From JAFNAG01 sp963721405 (GTDB lineage: Bacteria; Acidobacteriota; UBA6911), in assembly GCA_963721405.1 (NCBI GenBank), contig CAVRJA010000003.1, positions 372,001-436,000 of the forward strand: DNA of 64,000 nt, given 5' to 3'. Positions 1 to 9,679 of the stretch are shown here, one piece after another. The translations under genes were made by a program, and so were the position numbers. Below the pieces are notes generated by a model, which made no database searches, was not told the DNA's origin, and saw nothing but the letters and a program-made list of their open reading frames with translations. Position 1 is the stretch's first letter, and each line of letters starts with the position of its first letter.

Positions 1-1
1 G

Positions 2-154
2 CGGTCAGTGCGCCACGGGCTGCGCTGGTGGGAATTCGATTCGAACTATCTTGTGGTGGCCGTGATGCAGGGTCTGGGCCTGGCGTGGGATGTTCGCGAT
101 CATGAGCATCTGCGTCAGGCCCGTGCGCGCAGCATTGCGGACGCTACGGTCTGA
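2..154 (+). CDS. Fatty-acid (acyl-CoA) desaturase, C-terminal end only
   Basis: Only the last 50 codons are in the window, read in the frame beginning at base 2 and ending with TGA. The visible protein contains RHGLRWWEFDSNY followed by GLGLAWDVR, which matches the conserved end of membrane delta-9 acyl-CoA desaturases (RxGLRWWExDxxY...GLAWD). The histidine boxes that bind the di-iron centre would lie upstream, outside the window. In the family the enzyme introduces a double bond into a membrane-lipid acyl chain. It converges on the aldo/keto reductase gene, 21 bp away. Family call is inferred from this short tail alone. Confidence 0.7.
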   Translation, partial: RSVRHGLRWWEFDSNYLVVAVMQGLGLAWDVRDHEHLRQARARSIADATV

Positions 155-175
155 GGTGCGTTGCCAAAGTCGCCG

Positions 176-1159
176 CTATCGGTCTGCCAGGGCTTTCCCG
201 ATTTCGTCGAGTTCGTCGGCCGTCAGGCGGAAGCCGGCAGCGCCGATGAATCCCTCGACCTGCGCCGGACGCCGCGCGCCGACGATCGCGCCGGTAACGG
301 CCGGCAGCCTGAGCGTCCAGGCGATCGCAACTTCCCCCGGCGAACGGCCGTGCCGCGCGCCGATGGCGCGCAGTTTCTCTACCAGCTGCAGGTTGCGGGT
401 GAGCTTCGGCTCCTGATATTCGGGGCTCTTCGTTTTCCGCCAGTCATCATCAGGCATGGCATTGACCCGTTCGCGCGTCATGGATCCGCTCAGAAGTCCG
501 GAATGCATCGGAGAATAGACGATCACACCGATATTCTGTGCGGCGCAGTAAGGCAAGATTTCCGCTTCGAACCCGCGCTTCAGCATCGAATAAGGAGGTT
601 GAAGCGAGCTGACCGGAGCGATGGCGACTATGCGTTTCAATTGTGCGACGCTGAAATTGGAGACGCCAATGCAGCGGATCTTGCCCTGCTTCTGCATTCC
701 GGCGAGCGCATGCCACCCTTCCTCGATGCCGGCATCCGACGTCGCGGGTTCTGATGCCCAACTCGGCCAGTGGATCTGATACAGGTCGACGGCCTCAACC
801 CGCAGACGGCGGAGACTGTCCTCTAACTCCTTCCGCAATGAACCCGGCGCCAGGCTGTGACGGATGTTTCCTTTCTCATCCCATACCAGGCTGCACTTCG
901 TGAAGACAAGCGGCCTGCCCGATTGAGGGATGTCTGCCAACGCCTGCGCGACAACCTCTTCGGAATGCCCGAGACCGTATGCCGCGGCGGTGTCGATCCA
1001 GTTGATGCCCAGGTCGAGGGCGCGGCGAATCGCGGCGATGGATTCCGCGTCATCCTGGGGGCCCCATGCAAATGCCCAGCCGCCGCCACCCATGGCCCAC
1101 GCTCCCAGCCCGATCGGCGTGATCTTGAAGTCGGCATTGCCCAGCTTTCGTTTCTCCAT
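176..1159 (-). CDS. Aldo/keto reductase
   Basis: A full-length 327-residue aldo/keto reductase, a TIM-barrel NAD(P)H-dependent oxidoreductase. It begins MEKRKLGNADFKITPIGLG, the classic first strand. WIDTAAAYGLGHSEE supplies the catalytic Asp and Tyr, VFTKCS the catalytic Lys, and YQIHWP the active-site His; the NADP-binding end shows the usual GARRPAQVE segment. The ATG is preceded by AGGAG at a normal distance. It lies 105 bp downstream of the radical SAM gene on the same strand, so co-transcription is possible. Substrate cannot be told; the closest flavour is the YajO/tas-like group of cytosolic reductases. Confidence 0.93.
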   Translation of the reverse strand: MEKRKLGNADFKITPIGLGAWAMGGGGWAFAWGPQDDAESIAAIRRALDLGINWIDTAAAYGLGHSEEVVAQALADIPQSGRPLVFTKCSLVWDEKGNIRHSLAPGSLRKELEDSLRRLRVEAVDLYQIHWPSWASEPATSDAGIEEGWHALAGMQKQGKIRCIGVSNFSVAQLKRIVAIAPVSSLQPPYSMLKRGFEAEILPYCAAQNIGVIVYSPMHSGLLSGSMTRERVNAMPDDDWRKTKSPEYQEPKLTRNLQLVEKLRAIGARHGRSPGEVAIAWTLRLPAVTGAIVGARRPAQVEGFIGAAGFRLTADELDEIGKALADR

Positions 1160-1264
1160 AGGAAGGTCGCTCCTCTGCCTCTATTCTGCCCGCGGCCACA
1201 CCCGTCGTCAATCGAGGGATGGGGCAGGTCAGATGCGGCGCTCCGACCGTCCGGAGAAAGTGCC

Positions 1265-2782
1265 TCACTTCCCGGCGAATGCGGGGAAATTTCCGGGCGA
1301 GGGTGCAGGATATCCATGCATGCGGCGGCGCTTCAGATGGCGCAAGCGGGAAGCTTCAATCAGAGGCCGCCAGAGAAATCCAGTCAAACCCAGCCGGATC
1401 GCGACCGGCCAGAACCGGTTGCATTTCTTGTAGAGGAGACTTCCGATCAGGTAGGGGGGCACGGCAAGGACCTCTTCGGGGCGGCGACGCCAGATCGATC
1501 CCATCGAGAAGAGCCGGCGATATGCCCCTTCATACCCGTCTTCGAGTTCGCCGGGGGACATGTTTAGCGGCTTGAACACCGCGTGCCCCGTGTCGTAAAG
1601 CTCCCAGCGGCGATGCAGCAGTCGGTTGTCCCGCTCCAGCTGTTCGAAGAGGGGAGTCCCCGGGTACGGGGTCAGGATGTGGAAGGTGGCGCTCTCGAGT
1701 CGAGTGCGCTCAATCCAACGCACCGTGTTGGCGAATACGTCCGGGCGGTCGTGATCGAAACCGAAAACGAAGCTGCCGTTGACCTGAATACCGTATCGAT
1801 GGAGAATCGCCACGCGGCGCGCGTAATCTTCCGGCTGCGGGCTGCGTTTGCGGGCGTCCGTGAGGTTCTCCCCCGACAAGGATTCAAACCCGATGAATAC
1901 GCCCACGCACCCCGAATCAGCCATTTCACGGATCAGATCCACGTCGTCCGTGAGCTCGACAGAAACTGCGGCACTCCAGATCTTCCCCAGCGGCCGCAGG
2001 GCGCGGCAAAGTGCGCGCAAATACGCCGGGCTCGATCCCAGGTTGTTGTCGGTGAAGACGCCGTAAGGCTGGCGCCCGTGCCGCAAATCCCCGGCTACCT
2101 GCTCGACATCGCGGACCTGGTAGGGAATGCGCAGGCCCTGGGTTGCCAGGTAGCAGAATGTGCAGCGATTGCGGCAGCCGCGCGTCGCAATCATGCTCGT
2201 GGCCGTCAGGAAGCTGCCTCGCGGCACAAGGGAACGGCGGGGCGCAGGATCATCCCGAAACGGCGCGCAATAGCTGCCGTGATAGCGGCTCCTGAGTGTG
2301 CCTGATTCCGCCTCCCGGAGGATGCGAGGCCAGAGCTGGACTCCCTCGCCGAGAGCCAGTGCGTCTGCATGCGGCGCCGCCTCTTCCGGGCAACTCGTCA
2401 CGTGCAGGCCGCCGAGGACAACCTTGGCCCCCCTCCGGCGGTACCAGCGAGCCAGTTCGTAGGCGCGGAGCGCAAAAGTCAAATGGACCGTGATGCCGAC
2501 GACTGCCGGAAACGGTCTGAACGGCGGGTGCCCCTGCAACAGGTTCTCATCCCAGTAGCGCACTTCCCAGTCCTCAGGCGTGGCGGCCGCGATGGAGGTC
2601 AGCGCAAGCGTCGGTGTGAGCACGTGCTTGGCGAAACTGGCGACCGGGTCCTTGGGGTAGAACGGATTGATCAGCAGCGCATACTTCGGTTTCGGCTCGG
2701 CGACGACCAGGTCCTCTCTCAGCCGGGGAGGGTTCCGCATCGATTCAGGCCACCACAGTCTGCTGCGCCACGTGTGTTGCAT
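1265..2782 (-). CDS. B12-binding domain radical SAM protein
   Basis: About 505 residues. The first 170 form a cobalamin-binding-like Rossmann fold (YALLINPFYPKD..., then VVLGGLHVTSCPEEA and ALGEGVQ). The radical SAM core follows, with the iron-sulfur motif ATRGCRNRCTFCY (C-x3-C-x2-C) near residue 200, and downstream GVFTDNNLG and VNGSFVFGFDHD segments typical of the BchE/methylthiotransferase-like superfamily. The DXHH cobalamin motif is not evident, so B12 binding is uncertain. The ATG at 2782 is chosen; a GTG two codons upstream is possible. A near-palindrome CATAATGTACTTTATG lies just upstream at 2799-2814 and may be an operator. Substrate unknown; such proteins act on hopanoids, lipids or tetrapyrroles. 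Confidence 0.85.
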   Translation of the reverse strand: MQHTWRSRLWWPESMRNPPRLREDLVVAEPKPKYALLINPFYPKDPVASFAKHVLTPTLALTSIAAATPEDWEVRYWDENLLQGHPPFRPFPAVVGITVHLTFALRAYELARWYRRRGAKVVLGGLHVTSCPEEAAPHADALALGEGVQLWPRILREAESGTLRSRYHGSYCAPFRDDPAPRRSLVPRGSFLTATSMIATRGCRNRCTFCYLATQGLRIPYQVRDVEQVAGDLRHGRQPYGVFTDNNLGSSPAYLRALCRALRPLGKIWSAAVSVELTDDVDLIREMADSGCVGVFIGFESLSGENLTDARKRSPQPEDYARRVAILHRYGIQVNGSFVFGFDHDRPDVFANTVRWIERTRLESATFHILTPYPGTPLFEQLERDNRLLHRRWELYDTGHAVFKPLNMSPGELEDGYEGAYRRLFSMGSIWRRRPEEVLAVPPYLIGSLLYKKCNRFWPVAIRLGLTGFLWRPLIEASRLRHLKRRRMHGYPAPSPGNFPAFAGK

Positions 2783-3012
2783 CGTCACACTTTACACCAT
2801 AAAGTACATTATGCAACAAGTTTTTGGCCGCCATTTCCTTCCTGGCGCGATTGCCCCGGTCGTGACGGCCACGGCCGATGCGCCCGGGCATGAAGGTATT
2901 TCTGCATTTCGGAATCGCCGGGGCTATGGCGCTCGGGACTGACGGATTCCCGGCTGCCGAAGCGCTTACCCCAAGCATGGCCGTGATGCATCGCGGGTTC
3001 GACTTTTTTTGC

Positions 3013-3489
3013 TCACCGGAAAGCAAGGCCGACATGAATTGCGGAGATGAAGGGGCTGTCGCTGGAAAAGATGTGCTCGCGGAACTCGAGGCGCAGGCCG
3101 ACACGCTCATGGACCCAGTATTGGACTCCCCCTCCAAAATTCCCGCCGCCGCTTCGGGAGTTGGCAAGGGAAAGCCCACCGGTCATGAATGGAACCAATT
3201 TCCTGGAAAGATGCCGCGCTCCGAAATGGTAGCTAAGACCGGCAGAAATCACCGTCACACTGTTGTTCGCAAAACGGGATGTCGCTCCGAACCGCGCCGC
3301 TTCGGCGCCCAAACCAAAACCGCTCGCAAGCAGGATCTCGCCTCCGCCTCCGACATGGAAGGCGGTTCCCGCGGAACTCCCGCCGAATCCCGCGTAACCA
3401 TAACCCCACCCCTTGCGCTCTCCCGGGTTCTGGGCGAAAACGGCCGCAGGCAAGGCCATCAGTAGTACAGCGATTATCGCAATCCGCAT
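3013..3489 (-). CDS. Small outer-membrane beta-barrel-like protein
   Basis: A 158-residue protein with a clear signal peptide (MRIAIIAVLLMALPAAVFAQ, cleavage after AFA-Q). The mature part is glycine-rich with alternating hydrophobic/polar strands ending in aromatic residues (GYAGFGG, AGLSYHFG, FMTGGLSLA, VGLRLEFREHIF, HVGLAFR), as in OmpA/OmpW-like eight-stranded barrels. It has GGGAG-type Shine-Dalgarno bases (AGGGAG) about eight bases ahead of the ATG. It stands alone between divergent and convergent genes. It resembles the many small 'porin family' proteins of acidobacteria; function unknown. Confidence 0.75.
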   Translation of the reverse strand: MRIAIIAVLLMALPAAVFAQNPGERKGWGYGYAGFGGSSAGTAFHVGGGGEILLASGFGLGAEAARFGATSRFANNSVTVISAGLSYHFGARHLSRKLVPFMTGGLSLANSRSGGGNFGGGVQYWVHERVGLRLEFREHIFSSDSPFISAIHVGLAFR

Positions 3490-3664
3490 ATATCTGCTCC
3501 CTATTTATACAGTCGTCTGTCGATGGAGACCCGGACTGTAAGGCGAAATCGATGGCGCAAACGGCTCACTTTATTTTCCCCAAAACACCATACCTTCGAG
3601 TTCTGTTCACGACTGAACACAAAAATCCATTCATTATCATTCGTTTCAGGAATAGATTAATAGA

Positions 3665-6600
3665 ATGGCTGCGGAATCTCGGCAATTCGAGAAGCAAAAA
3701 CTCATCGACAAAGCGACTCCCGAAAGGAGAGAAACTCGAACTTCAGCACGCAATGAGGAGGAAGAACCTGAAACGGCAGGCGCCACTCCAGGTATTTCTG
3801 TAATTGGTTTGGGCGGATCGGCAGGCGCCCTGGAATCGTTCAAGAGTTTCTTTGCGGCCATGCCCGCCGACAGCGGGGTGGCCCTTGTCGTCATCCAGCA
3901 CCTGGCACCGACACACACAAGCATGCTGGCCGAGATAATATCCCAGCACACGCGCATGCAAGTCTGCGAGGCCGCTGAAGATATGGCCCTCGAACCGAAC
4001 CGCGTGTACATTATCCCGCCTAATCATTTCTTGAGCGTGCGCGATGGGGTTTTACACTTGGTGGACCCCGTAATCGAACAGGGGATTCGGATGCCCATTG
4101 ACTATTTCTTCCGCTCCTTGGCTGAGGATCGACAGGAAGGGGCGGTCTGCATCCTCCTTTCCGGGGCTGGTTCGGATGGTACGCTGGGTGTCCGGGCAGT
4201 CCGTGGCGCCGGCGGACTGACCATAGCCCAGGATCAGACAGCACAGTTCCAGGACATGCCGCGCAGCGCGATCGCCACAGGATTTGTGGACCGTGTCCTT
4301 CCGCCCAACCAGATGCCTGCGGCCATCATGGATTATCTCCGGCCACCCCATGCCCGGGGCCAGGCGACGGCGGAACCTGTTCCGGTACCTGAAGGCGGCG
4401 ATTTCGATGCTGTCCTCGACATGGTGCGAGCCCAGACGGGCTGCGATTTCCGATGTTACAAAAAGGGCACCGTCCTGCGACGCATCGCGCGCCGGATGAA
4501 ACTACACCGCATCCTGGATGCAGAGCGTTACAGCGATCTTCTTCGACGGGATCCAGACGAGATCCGCCAGTTGCATAGGGATTTGCTTATCAATGTCACG
4601 GAGTTCTTCCGGGATCCCGAGGCGTTTGAAGAACTCCGCAACAAGGCGATCGTGCCGCTGGTCCGGACAGGGCAGACGGATGATCCATTGCGGATATGGG
4701 TGCCCGGGTGTTCAACGGGAGAAGAAGCATACTCTCTGGCCATGTTGCTACTCGAGGAATTGGAGGCAGCCGGAAAGCGCCGGGCTGTACAGATTTTCGC
4801 GACGGACATTGACGAGGAAGCGCTGCAATTTGCCCGCATAGGAATCTACCCGGAGGGCATCCATACCGATGTGGGAGATGATCGCCTGGCGAAATTCTTC
4901 GTCCGGAAAGAACACGGCTATCAGGTCGCCGAATCGCTCCGTAAGCCGATCGTTTTTGCGGCCCAGAACTTAGTTGCCGATCCTCAGTTCTCCAAGGTCG
5001 ACATCGTCAGCTGCCGCAACCTCCTGATTTACCTGGATGCCGACACGCAAACCAACCTCATTCCGGTGTTTAACTTCGCTCTTAACCCGGGGGGCTTTCT
5101 CTTCCTCGGCAAGTCCGAAGGTGTCGGCGGCCAGCATGATCTGTTCGAAAGGGTCTCGAAGAAGGCCCGACTCTACCGCCGTCTCACTCCTTCCCGACCG
5201 GTCTCGCTGCATTCCCCGATTCTTCCTGGTGCGAAAGAAGCGAGGCCGACTGCCGGCCCCGCTTCGGGCATGCCGCAGGGCTTCAATTATGCCGACGCGA
5301 TCCGGCAGGCTCTGCTGAATCACTTTGCCGCAAGTGTCGTGCTGGTGGACCGCAAGGGGCAGGTCCTCCAGTTTCACGGCCAGACCGGCAGGTATCTCAA
5401 CCTGCCTACAGGCGAGCCCAGCCTGAATCTGCTGGACATTGCGAAGGAAGGGCTGGCGCTGAGACTTCGGGCCGCGATGCACCGGGCAGTAAGCGAAGGC
5501 AAAGCGATCGTACTGGACAATGTCCGGCTCACGCGGGACGAAAGCGCCTTGTTCGCCCGAGTGACAGCAATGCCCATCGGGCGGCGTGGTGAAGCGGAGC
5601 GACTGGTAGCTGTGATCTTCGAGGATGTTCCGCGGCCTGTACCATCGTCCGAGCCAACTCAGAATGAGGAGAGTGAGATCCTTGTCAGGAATCTTGAAAA
5701 TGAGCTTCAAGCCACCCAGCACGACCTTCAGTCCACAATCGAGGAACTCCAGACCGCCAACGAAGAACAGCGGGTCGCGAATGAGGAAGTGATATCCACA
5801 AATGAGGAGCTCCAATCCACAAACGAGGAACTGGAAACGTCCAAGGAGGAATTGCAGTCGGTCAATGAAGAGCTGATCACGGTCAACAGTCAGCTACAGG
5901 ATAAGGTCGAGAGACTCAACAAGGCCAACATCGAGATGTCAAATTTCCTGAAGTCTACCCAGATCGCCACCCTGTTTTTGGACAGCGAACTGCGGATAAA
6001 TCTGTTCACCCCGGCCACCACACGGTTGCTGAAGCTTATCCCTTCGGACACGGGCCGGCCGATCAGCGACTTGTCGATAGATTTTGTTGATTATGATCTT
6101 TCGACTGATGCCCGATCCGTCGCTCAGAATGCGAGTGTCATTGAGCGGGAGGTGCGGCACGCCGATGGCTCTTCCTATCTGGTACGGGTGATGCCGCACC
6201 GCACGGAAAAGGATGACGTTGACGGTGTTATCGTGACGTTCGGGGACGTGACAGGGTTGCGGCGGGCCGAAATCCAGGTTCGCCGGCTGGCTGCAGCCAT
6301 GAAGGCCTCCAATGACGCGGTGATTCTCTCGAACTTGCAGGGGAGTATTCAGGCTTGGAACAGCGGCGCACAGAGCATGTACGGGTGGAGCGAGGCAGAG
6401 GCATTGGTCATGAACTTCGGCGATCTTGCGCCTGCCGACAAGAGGGCTGAACATATCGTCATGATGCATCGGCTGCAGGCAGGCGAAACGATTGCCTCGT
6501 TCGAGACGCAGCGGCTTGCCAAGGGCGGCCGGGTACTCGATGTCTGGGTTACCTTCGCGCCGATATTGGACGAGACCAGGAAGGTAGAGGCATTCACGTC

Positions 6601-7822
6601 CACCGAGCGCGACATCACCGACCGCAAGCGGGCGGAGAGCGAAATGAAGTCGCTCAACGAAACATTGGAACAGCGTGTTGCCGAACGCACTGCCGAAGCC
6701 CAGTCTCGCGCGGAGCAACTCCGTCAACTTGCCGCAGCCCTGGCTGAAGCCGAGCAAGGAGAACGGCGCCGGCTGACTCAGATACTTCATGATGGCCTGC
6801 AACAAATACTCGTTGCAGCCAAGTACCACCTTGCTCTGCTGGAACGAACCGAGAATTTGCCCAATGCCGCGGCGCAGGTGGGAAGCCTGATAGACGAAGC
6901 CATAGAAACTTCGCGGTCGCTCACAGCCGAGCTCTTTCCGCCGATCTTACCCCAAGGCGGCCTGATAGCCGGGTTGGATTGGTTGGCCCGCTGGATGTAC
7001 GATAAGCAAGGCCTTACCGTAAATGTGATCGTAAACGGGCGGATTGGGCCATTGCCCGAGCATGCGACTATCTTCTTGTTCCTGTCAACTCGGGAACTGC
7101 TATTTAATGTGGTAAAACACGCAGGAGTATCAGCCGCTCGGGTCCAGGTGACTCCGCTCGACGGACAGCTTCAAATCCTCGTCGAGGATGACGGTGTGGG
7201 CTTCAACACGAATGTTCTTGGCGGGGAGGGTCGGAGCACCAGAATTGGCTTGCTTAGCATTGGCGAGCGCATCGGATACCTGGGCGGACGCCTTGAGGTC
7301 GATAGCGCCCCGGGCCGGGGTAGCCGTGTGAAACTCCAGATTCCCTACTCGAAGCATCCTGAAGAATCTCTGCCCATATCCCATAGACCGAATGTGGGTG
7401 CGGTTCCGACTCTCCAGCCTACGGCCGCAGAGGCCGGCATGAAGTCGATTCGCATCCTGCTGGCAGATGACCACGCCATAGTACGTCAAGGTCTGGCCAG
7501 GTTGTTGGAGACCGAGCAAGATCTGCAAGTTGTCGGCGAGGCGCCGGACGGGGAATCAGCAGTGAAATTGGCGAGAGAGATCCATCCGGACGTTATACTG
7601 ATGGATATCAGCATGCCCGGCATGGGCGGGATCGAGGCCACCCGGACAATCCGCCAAGAACTCCCCGATGTGCGTGTGATTGGTTTATCCATGTTTGCGC
7701 AGATCGAGCAGGCCGCCGCGATGCGGGAAGCCGGTGCCGTGGAATACCTCTCCAAGAGCGGCCCATCCGATGAATTAATCGCCGCGATTCGCGCTTGTTG
7801 CGGAGGCCTGGGTCGACATTAA
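3665..7822 (+). CDS. CheB-CheR-PAS-histidine kinase-receiver fusion protein
   Basis: A 1385-residue cytoplasmic signalling protein with no membrane segment. In order: CheB methylesterase (catalytic triad Ser52 in GGSAGA, His79 in QHLAP, Asp171 in GAGSDG); CheR methyltransferase (about 235-505, with the SAM-binding GCSTGEEAYS); a PAS-like region (545-650); a long coiled coil (660-758) built of NEELQSTNEELE-type repeats; two PAS domains (765-1005); a HisKA_3 dimerisation domain with phospho-acceptor His near 1042 (LHDGLQQ); an HATPase domain (DDGVGF); and a C-terminal NarL-type receiver from about 1260 with Asp near 1313. The CheB/CheR parts would act on methyl groups of an unknown sensor, and the kinase on its own receiver. 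The receiver has no DNA-binding domain behind it, and no chemotaxis genes are nearby. The start has only a weak Shine-Dalgarno. Confidence 0.93.
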   Translation: MAAESRQFEKQKLIDKATPERRETRTSARNEEEEPETAGATPGISVIGLGGSAGALESFKSFFAAMPADSGVALVVIQHLAPTHTSMLAEIISQHTRMQVCEAAEDMALEPNRVYIIPPNHFLSVRDGVLHLVDPVIEQGIRMPIDYFFRSLAEDRQEGAVCILLSGAGSDGTLGVRAVRGAGGLTIAQDQTAQFQDMPRSAIATGFVDRVLPPNQMPAAIMDYLRPPHARGQATAEPVPVPEGGDFDAVLDMVRAQTGCDFRCYKKGTVLRRIARRMKLHRILDAERYSDLLRRDPDEIRQLHRDLLINVTEFFRDPEAFEELRNKAIVPLVRTGQTDDPLRIWVPGCSTGEEAYSLAMLLLEELEAAGKRRAVQIFATDIDEEALQFARIGIYPEGIHTDVGDDRLAKFFVRKEHGYQVAESLRKPIVFAAQNLVADPQFSKVDIVSCRNLLIYLDADTQTNLIPVFNFALNPGGFLFLGKSEGVGGQHDLFERVSKKARLYRRLTPSRPVSLHSPILPGAKEARPTAGPASGMPQGFNYADAIRQALLNHFAASVVLVDRKGQVLQFHGQTGRYLNLPTGEPSLNLLDIAKEGLALRLRAAMHRAVSEGKAIVLDNVRLTRDESALFARVTAMPIGRRGEAERLVAVIFEDVPRPVPSSEPTQNEESEILVRNLENELQATQHDLQSTIEELQTANEEQRVANEEVISTNEELQSTNEELETSKEELQSVNEELITVNSQLQDKVERLNKANIEMSNFLKSTQIATLFLDSELRINLFTPATTRLLKLIPSDTGRPISDLSIDFVDYDLSTDARSVAQNASVIEREVRHADGSSYLVRVMPHRTEKDDVDGVIVTFGDVTGLRRAEIQVRRLAAAMKASNDAVILSNLQGSIQAWNSGAQSMYGWSEAEALVMNFGDLAPADKRAEHIVMMHRLQAGETIASFETQRLAKGGRVLDVWVTFAPILDETRKVEAFTSTERDITDRKRAESEMKSLNETLEQRVAERTAEAQSRAEQLRQLAAALAEAEQGERRRLTQILHDGLQQILVAAKYHLALLERTENLPNAAAQVGSLIDEAIETSRSLTAELFPPILPQGGLIAGLDWLARWMYDKQGLTVNVIVNGRIGPLPEHATIFLFLSTRELLFNVVKHAGVSAARVQVTPLDGQLQILVEDDGVGFNTNVLGGEGRSTRIGLLSIGERIGYLGGRLEVDSAPGRGSRVKLQIPYSKHPEESLPISHRPNVGAVPTLQPTAAEAGMKSIRILLADDHAIVRQGLARLLETEQDLQVVGEAPDGESAVKLAREIHPDVILMDISMPGMGGIEATRTIRQELPDVRVIGLSMFAQIEQAAAMREAGAVEYLSKSGPSDELIAAIRACCGGLGRH

Positions 7823-8117
7823 GGACAATCCAAGCTATCCGCGCTCTCAACCAGTTCCAGCGCTGAACGAAGCCTGCATGCAGATCGATCATCTCTTTGC
7901 GCCTTTGAGTTTTGGGGGAAACGGCAAGATGCCAAATCGCAAGGCAAGACACCCACTCAGTTTCTCGTCTGCGTCGATCGCCGTTCTGATGTAAAATTGA
8001 AGTATGTCCGCTGGGCGGGATAGCCGGAGCGCTTGAGGAAGGAAGTCGGGCGACGGTCGGATCCCTGAACGGCACGCACGGGTCGGGTAACATGCCGTGT
8101 GGGAAGCAGGACTAAAC

Positions 8118-9614
8118 GTGACCAAAACACCAGGCAAAGAAATCTGGTTCCTCACCGGAAGCCAACACCTCTACGGCGACGACGTGCTGAAGCAGGTCGC
8201 CGCGGACTCCCGGCAGATCGCCGAGTTCCTGGACGGGTCGGGCAAACTTCCGGCCCGTGTGGTCTGGAAGCCGGTGCTGACCGGACCCGAGGCCATACTC
8301 GAAGTTTGCCTTGCGGCAAATACCTCGCCGCAGTGCATCGGAGTCATCACCTGGATGCACACGTTCTCGCCCGCCAGGATGTGGATCGCCGGGCTGACCC
8401 GGCTCGAACTGCCGCTGGCCCACCTGCACACGCAGTTCAACCGCGAACTGCCGTGGGGCGAGATCGACATGGACTTCATGAACCTGAACCAGTCCGCCCA
8501 CGGCGACCGGGAGTTCGGGTTCATCTGTGCCCGCCTCCGGATAAGTAGGAAGATCGTAGTCGGCCACTGGCAGGATCCGGAGGTTGCGGCAGAGCTGGCT
8601 GGGTGGGCCCGGGCCGCGCTGGCGCTGTCCGAGTCGCGGTGGCTCAAGATCGCCCGCTTCGGGGGCATGAACATGCGCGAGGTGGCCGTCACCGGCGGCG
8701 ATCGCGTGGAGGCGCAGATCAAACTGGGATGGTCCGTCAACGGGTACGGCGTGGGCGACCTTGCCGACCGCATTGCCGGAGTGTCCGAGGCCCGGGTGGA
8801 CAGGCTTATCGAGGAATACGAAGCCAGTTACAAGGTGGCAGCGCCGCTCAGGAAGGGCGGCGAGAAGCGTGAGAACCTGCGCGACGCGGCCCGGCAGGAA
8901 ATCGCCATCCGGGCCTTCCTGATGGAGGGAGGTTTCGGCGCCTTTACTACGACCTTCGAGGACCTGTACGGGTTGAAGCAGCTCCCGGGCCTGGCCTGCC
9001 AGCGGCTCATGGCGGAGGGTTATGGCTTTGGCGCCGAGGGCGACTGGAAGACCGCCGCCCTCGTCCGGCTCCTCAAGGTGATGTCTGCCGGACGCCCCGG
9101 CGGCGTCTCCTTCATGGAGGACTACACGTACCACCTGGTGAAAGGGAAAGAGCGGGTTCTCGGGGCGCACATGCTCGAGATCTGCCCGTCGATCGCAGAT
9201 GGGAAACCCTCGCTCGAAATTCACAAGCTGGCCATCGGCGGCAAGGCCGACCCTGCGCGCCTCGTTTTCGATGCGAAGCCCGGCAGCGCTGTAAACGCCA
9301 CGCTGGTGGATATGGGCGGCCGCATGCGGATGATCGTGGCCGAGCTCGACGTGGTGAAGGCCGACCACCTCATGCCCCGGCTCCCGGTAGCGCGCGCTGT
9401 CTGGATCCCGCGTCCGGATTTCAAGCGCGGCTGCCAAGCCTGGATCGAAGCGGGAGGTGCGCACCACGCCGCCTTCAGCCACGCAGTCGCAGCGGCCGAG
9501 CTCGAGGACTTTGCCCGTATGGTCGGGCTGGAGTTTGTCAGAATAGGGGCGGACCTGGACCTGCGCGCTCTCCGCAACGAGCTGCGCTGGAACGAACTGG
9601 CCTACAGGTCCTGA
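8118..9614 (+). CDS. araA: L-arabinose isomerase
   Basis: About 498 residues, the normal length of AraA, which interconverts L-arabinose and L-ribulose using Mn2+. The start of the protein reads KEIWFLTGSQHLYGDD, the family hallmark. Metal/active-site positions are present: Glu in the TFEDLYG/GAEGDWK region, Glu in SFMEDYTY, His in GAHMLE, and His in GGAHHAAFSH. The GTG at 8118 is preferred because it follows AGCAGGA at proper spacing and gives the usual N-terminus; a GTG at 8097 would add seven residues. No araB, araD or transporter is adjacent, so this is an isolated sugar gene. Confidence 0.96.
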   Translation: MTKTPGKEIWFLTGSQHLYGDDVLKQVAADSRQIAEFLDGSGKLPARVVWKPVLTGPEAILEVCLAANTSPQCIGVITWMHTFSPARMWIAGLTRLELPLAHLHTQFNRELPWGEIDMDFMNLNQSAHGDREFGFICARLRISRKIVVGHWQDPEVAAELAGWARAALALSESRWLKIARFGGMNMREVAVTGGDRVEAQIKLGWSVNGYGVGDLADRIAGVSEARVDRLIEEYEASYKVAAPLRKGGEKRENLRDAARQEIAIRAFLMEGGFGAFTTTFEDLYGLKQLPGLACQRLMAEGYGFGAEGDWKTAALVRLLKVMSAGRPGGVSFMEDYTYHLVKGKERVLGAHMLEICPSIADGKPSLEIHKLAIGGKADPARLVFDAKPGSAVNATLVDMGGRMRMIVAELDVVKADHLMPRLPVARAVWIPRPDFKRGCQAWIEAGGAHHAAFSHAVAAAELEDFARMVGLEFVRIGADLDLRALRNELRWNELAYRS

Positions 9615-9679
9615 AGCGCGATTCAGGCGGCCGCTTCATCAGCGTTGTCCTCTCAAAATCGCAGCATTACCCTGTTTTT

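Noticed and set aside
2878..3465. A 195-codon plus-strand frame opposite the small beta-barrel gene
   Set aside because: The minus-strand frame has a clear signal peptide, strand pattern and Shine-Dalgarno; the plus frame has none of these.
7823..8096. A lost LuxR-type HTH behind the receiver of the CheB-CheR fusion
   Set aside because: I read the downstream bases and saw no HTH-like peptide following the stop.
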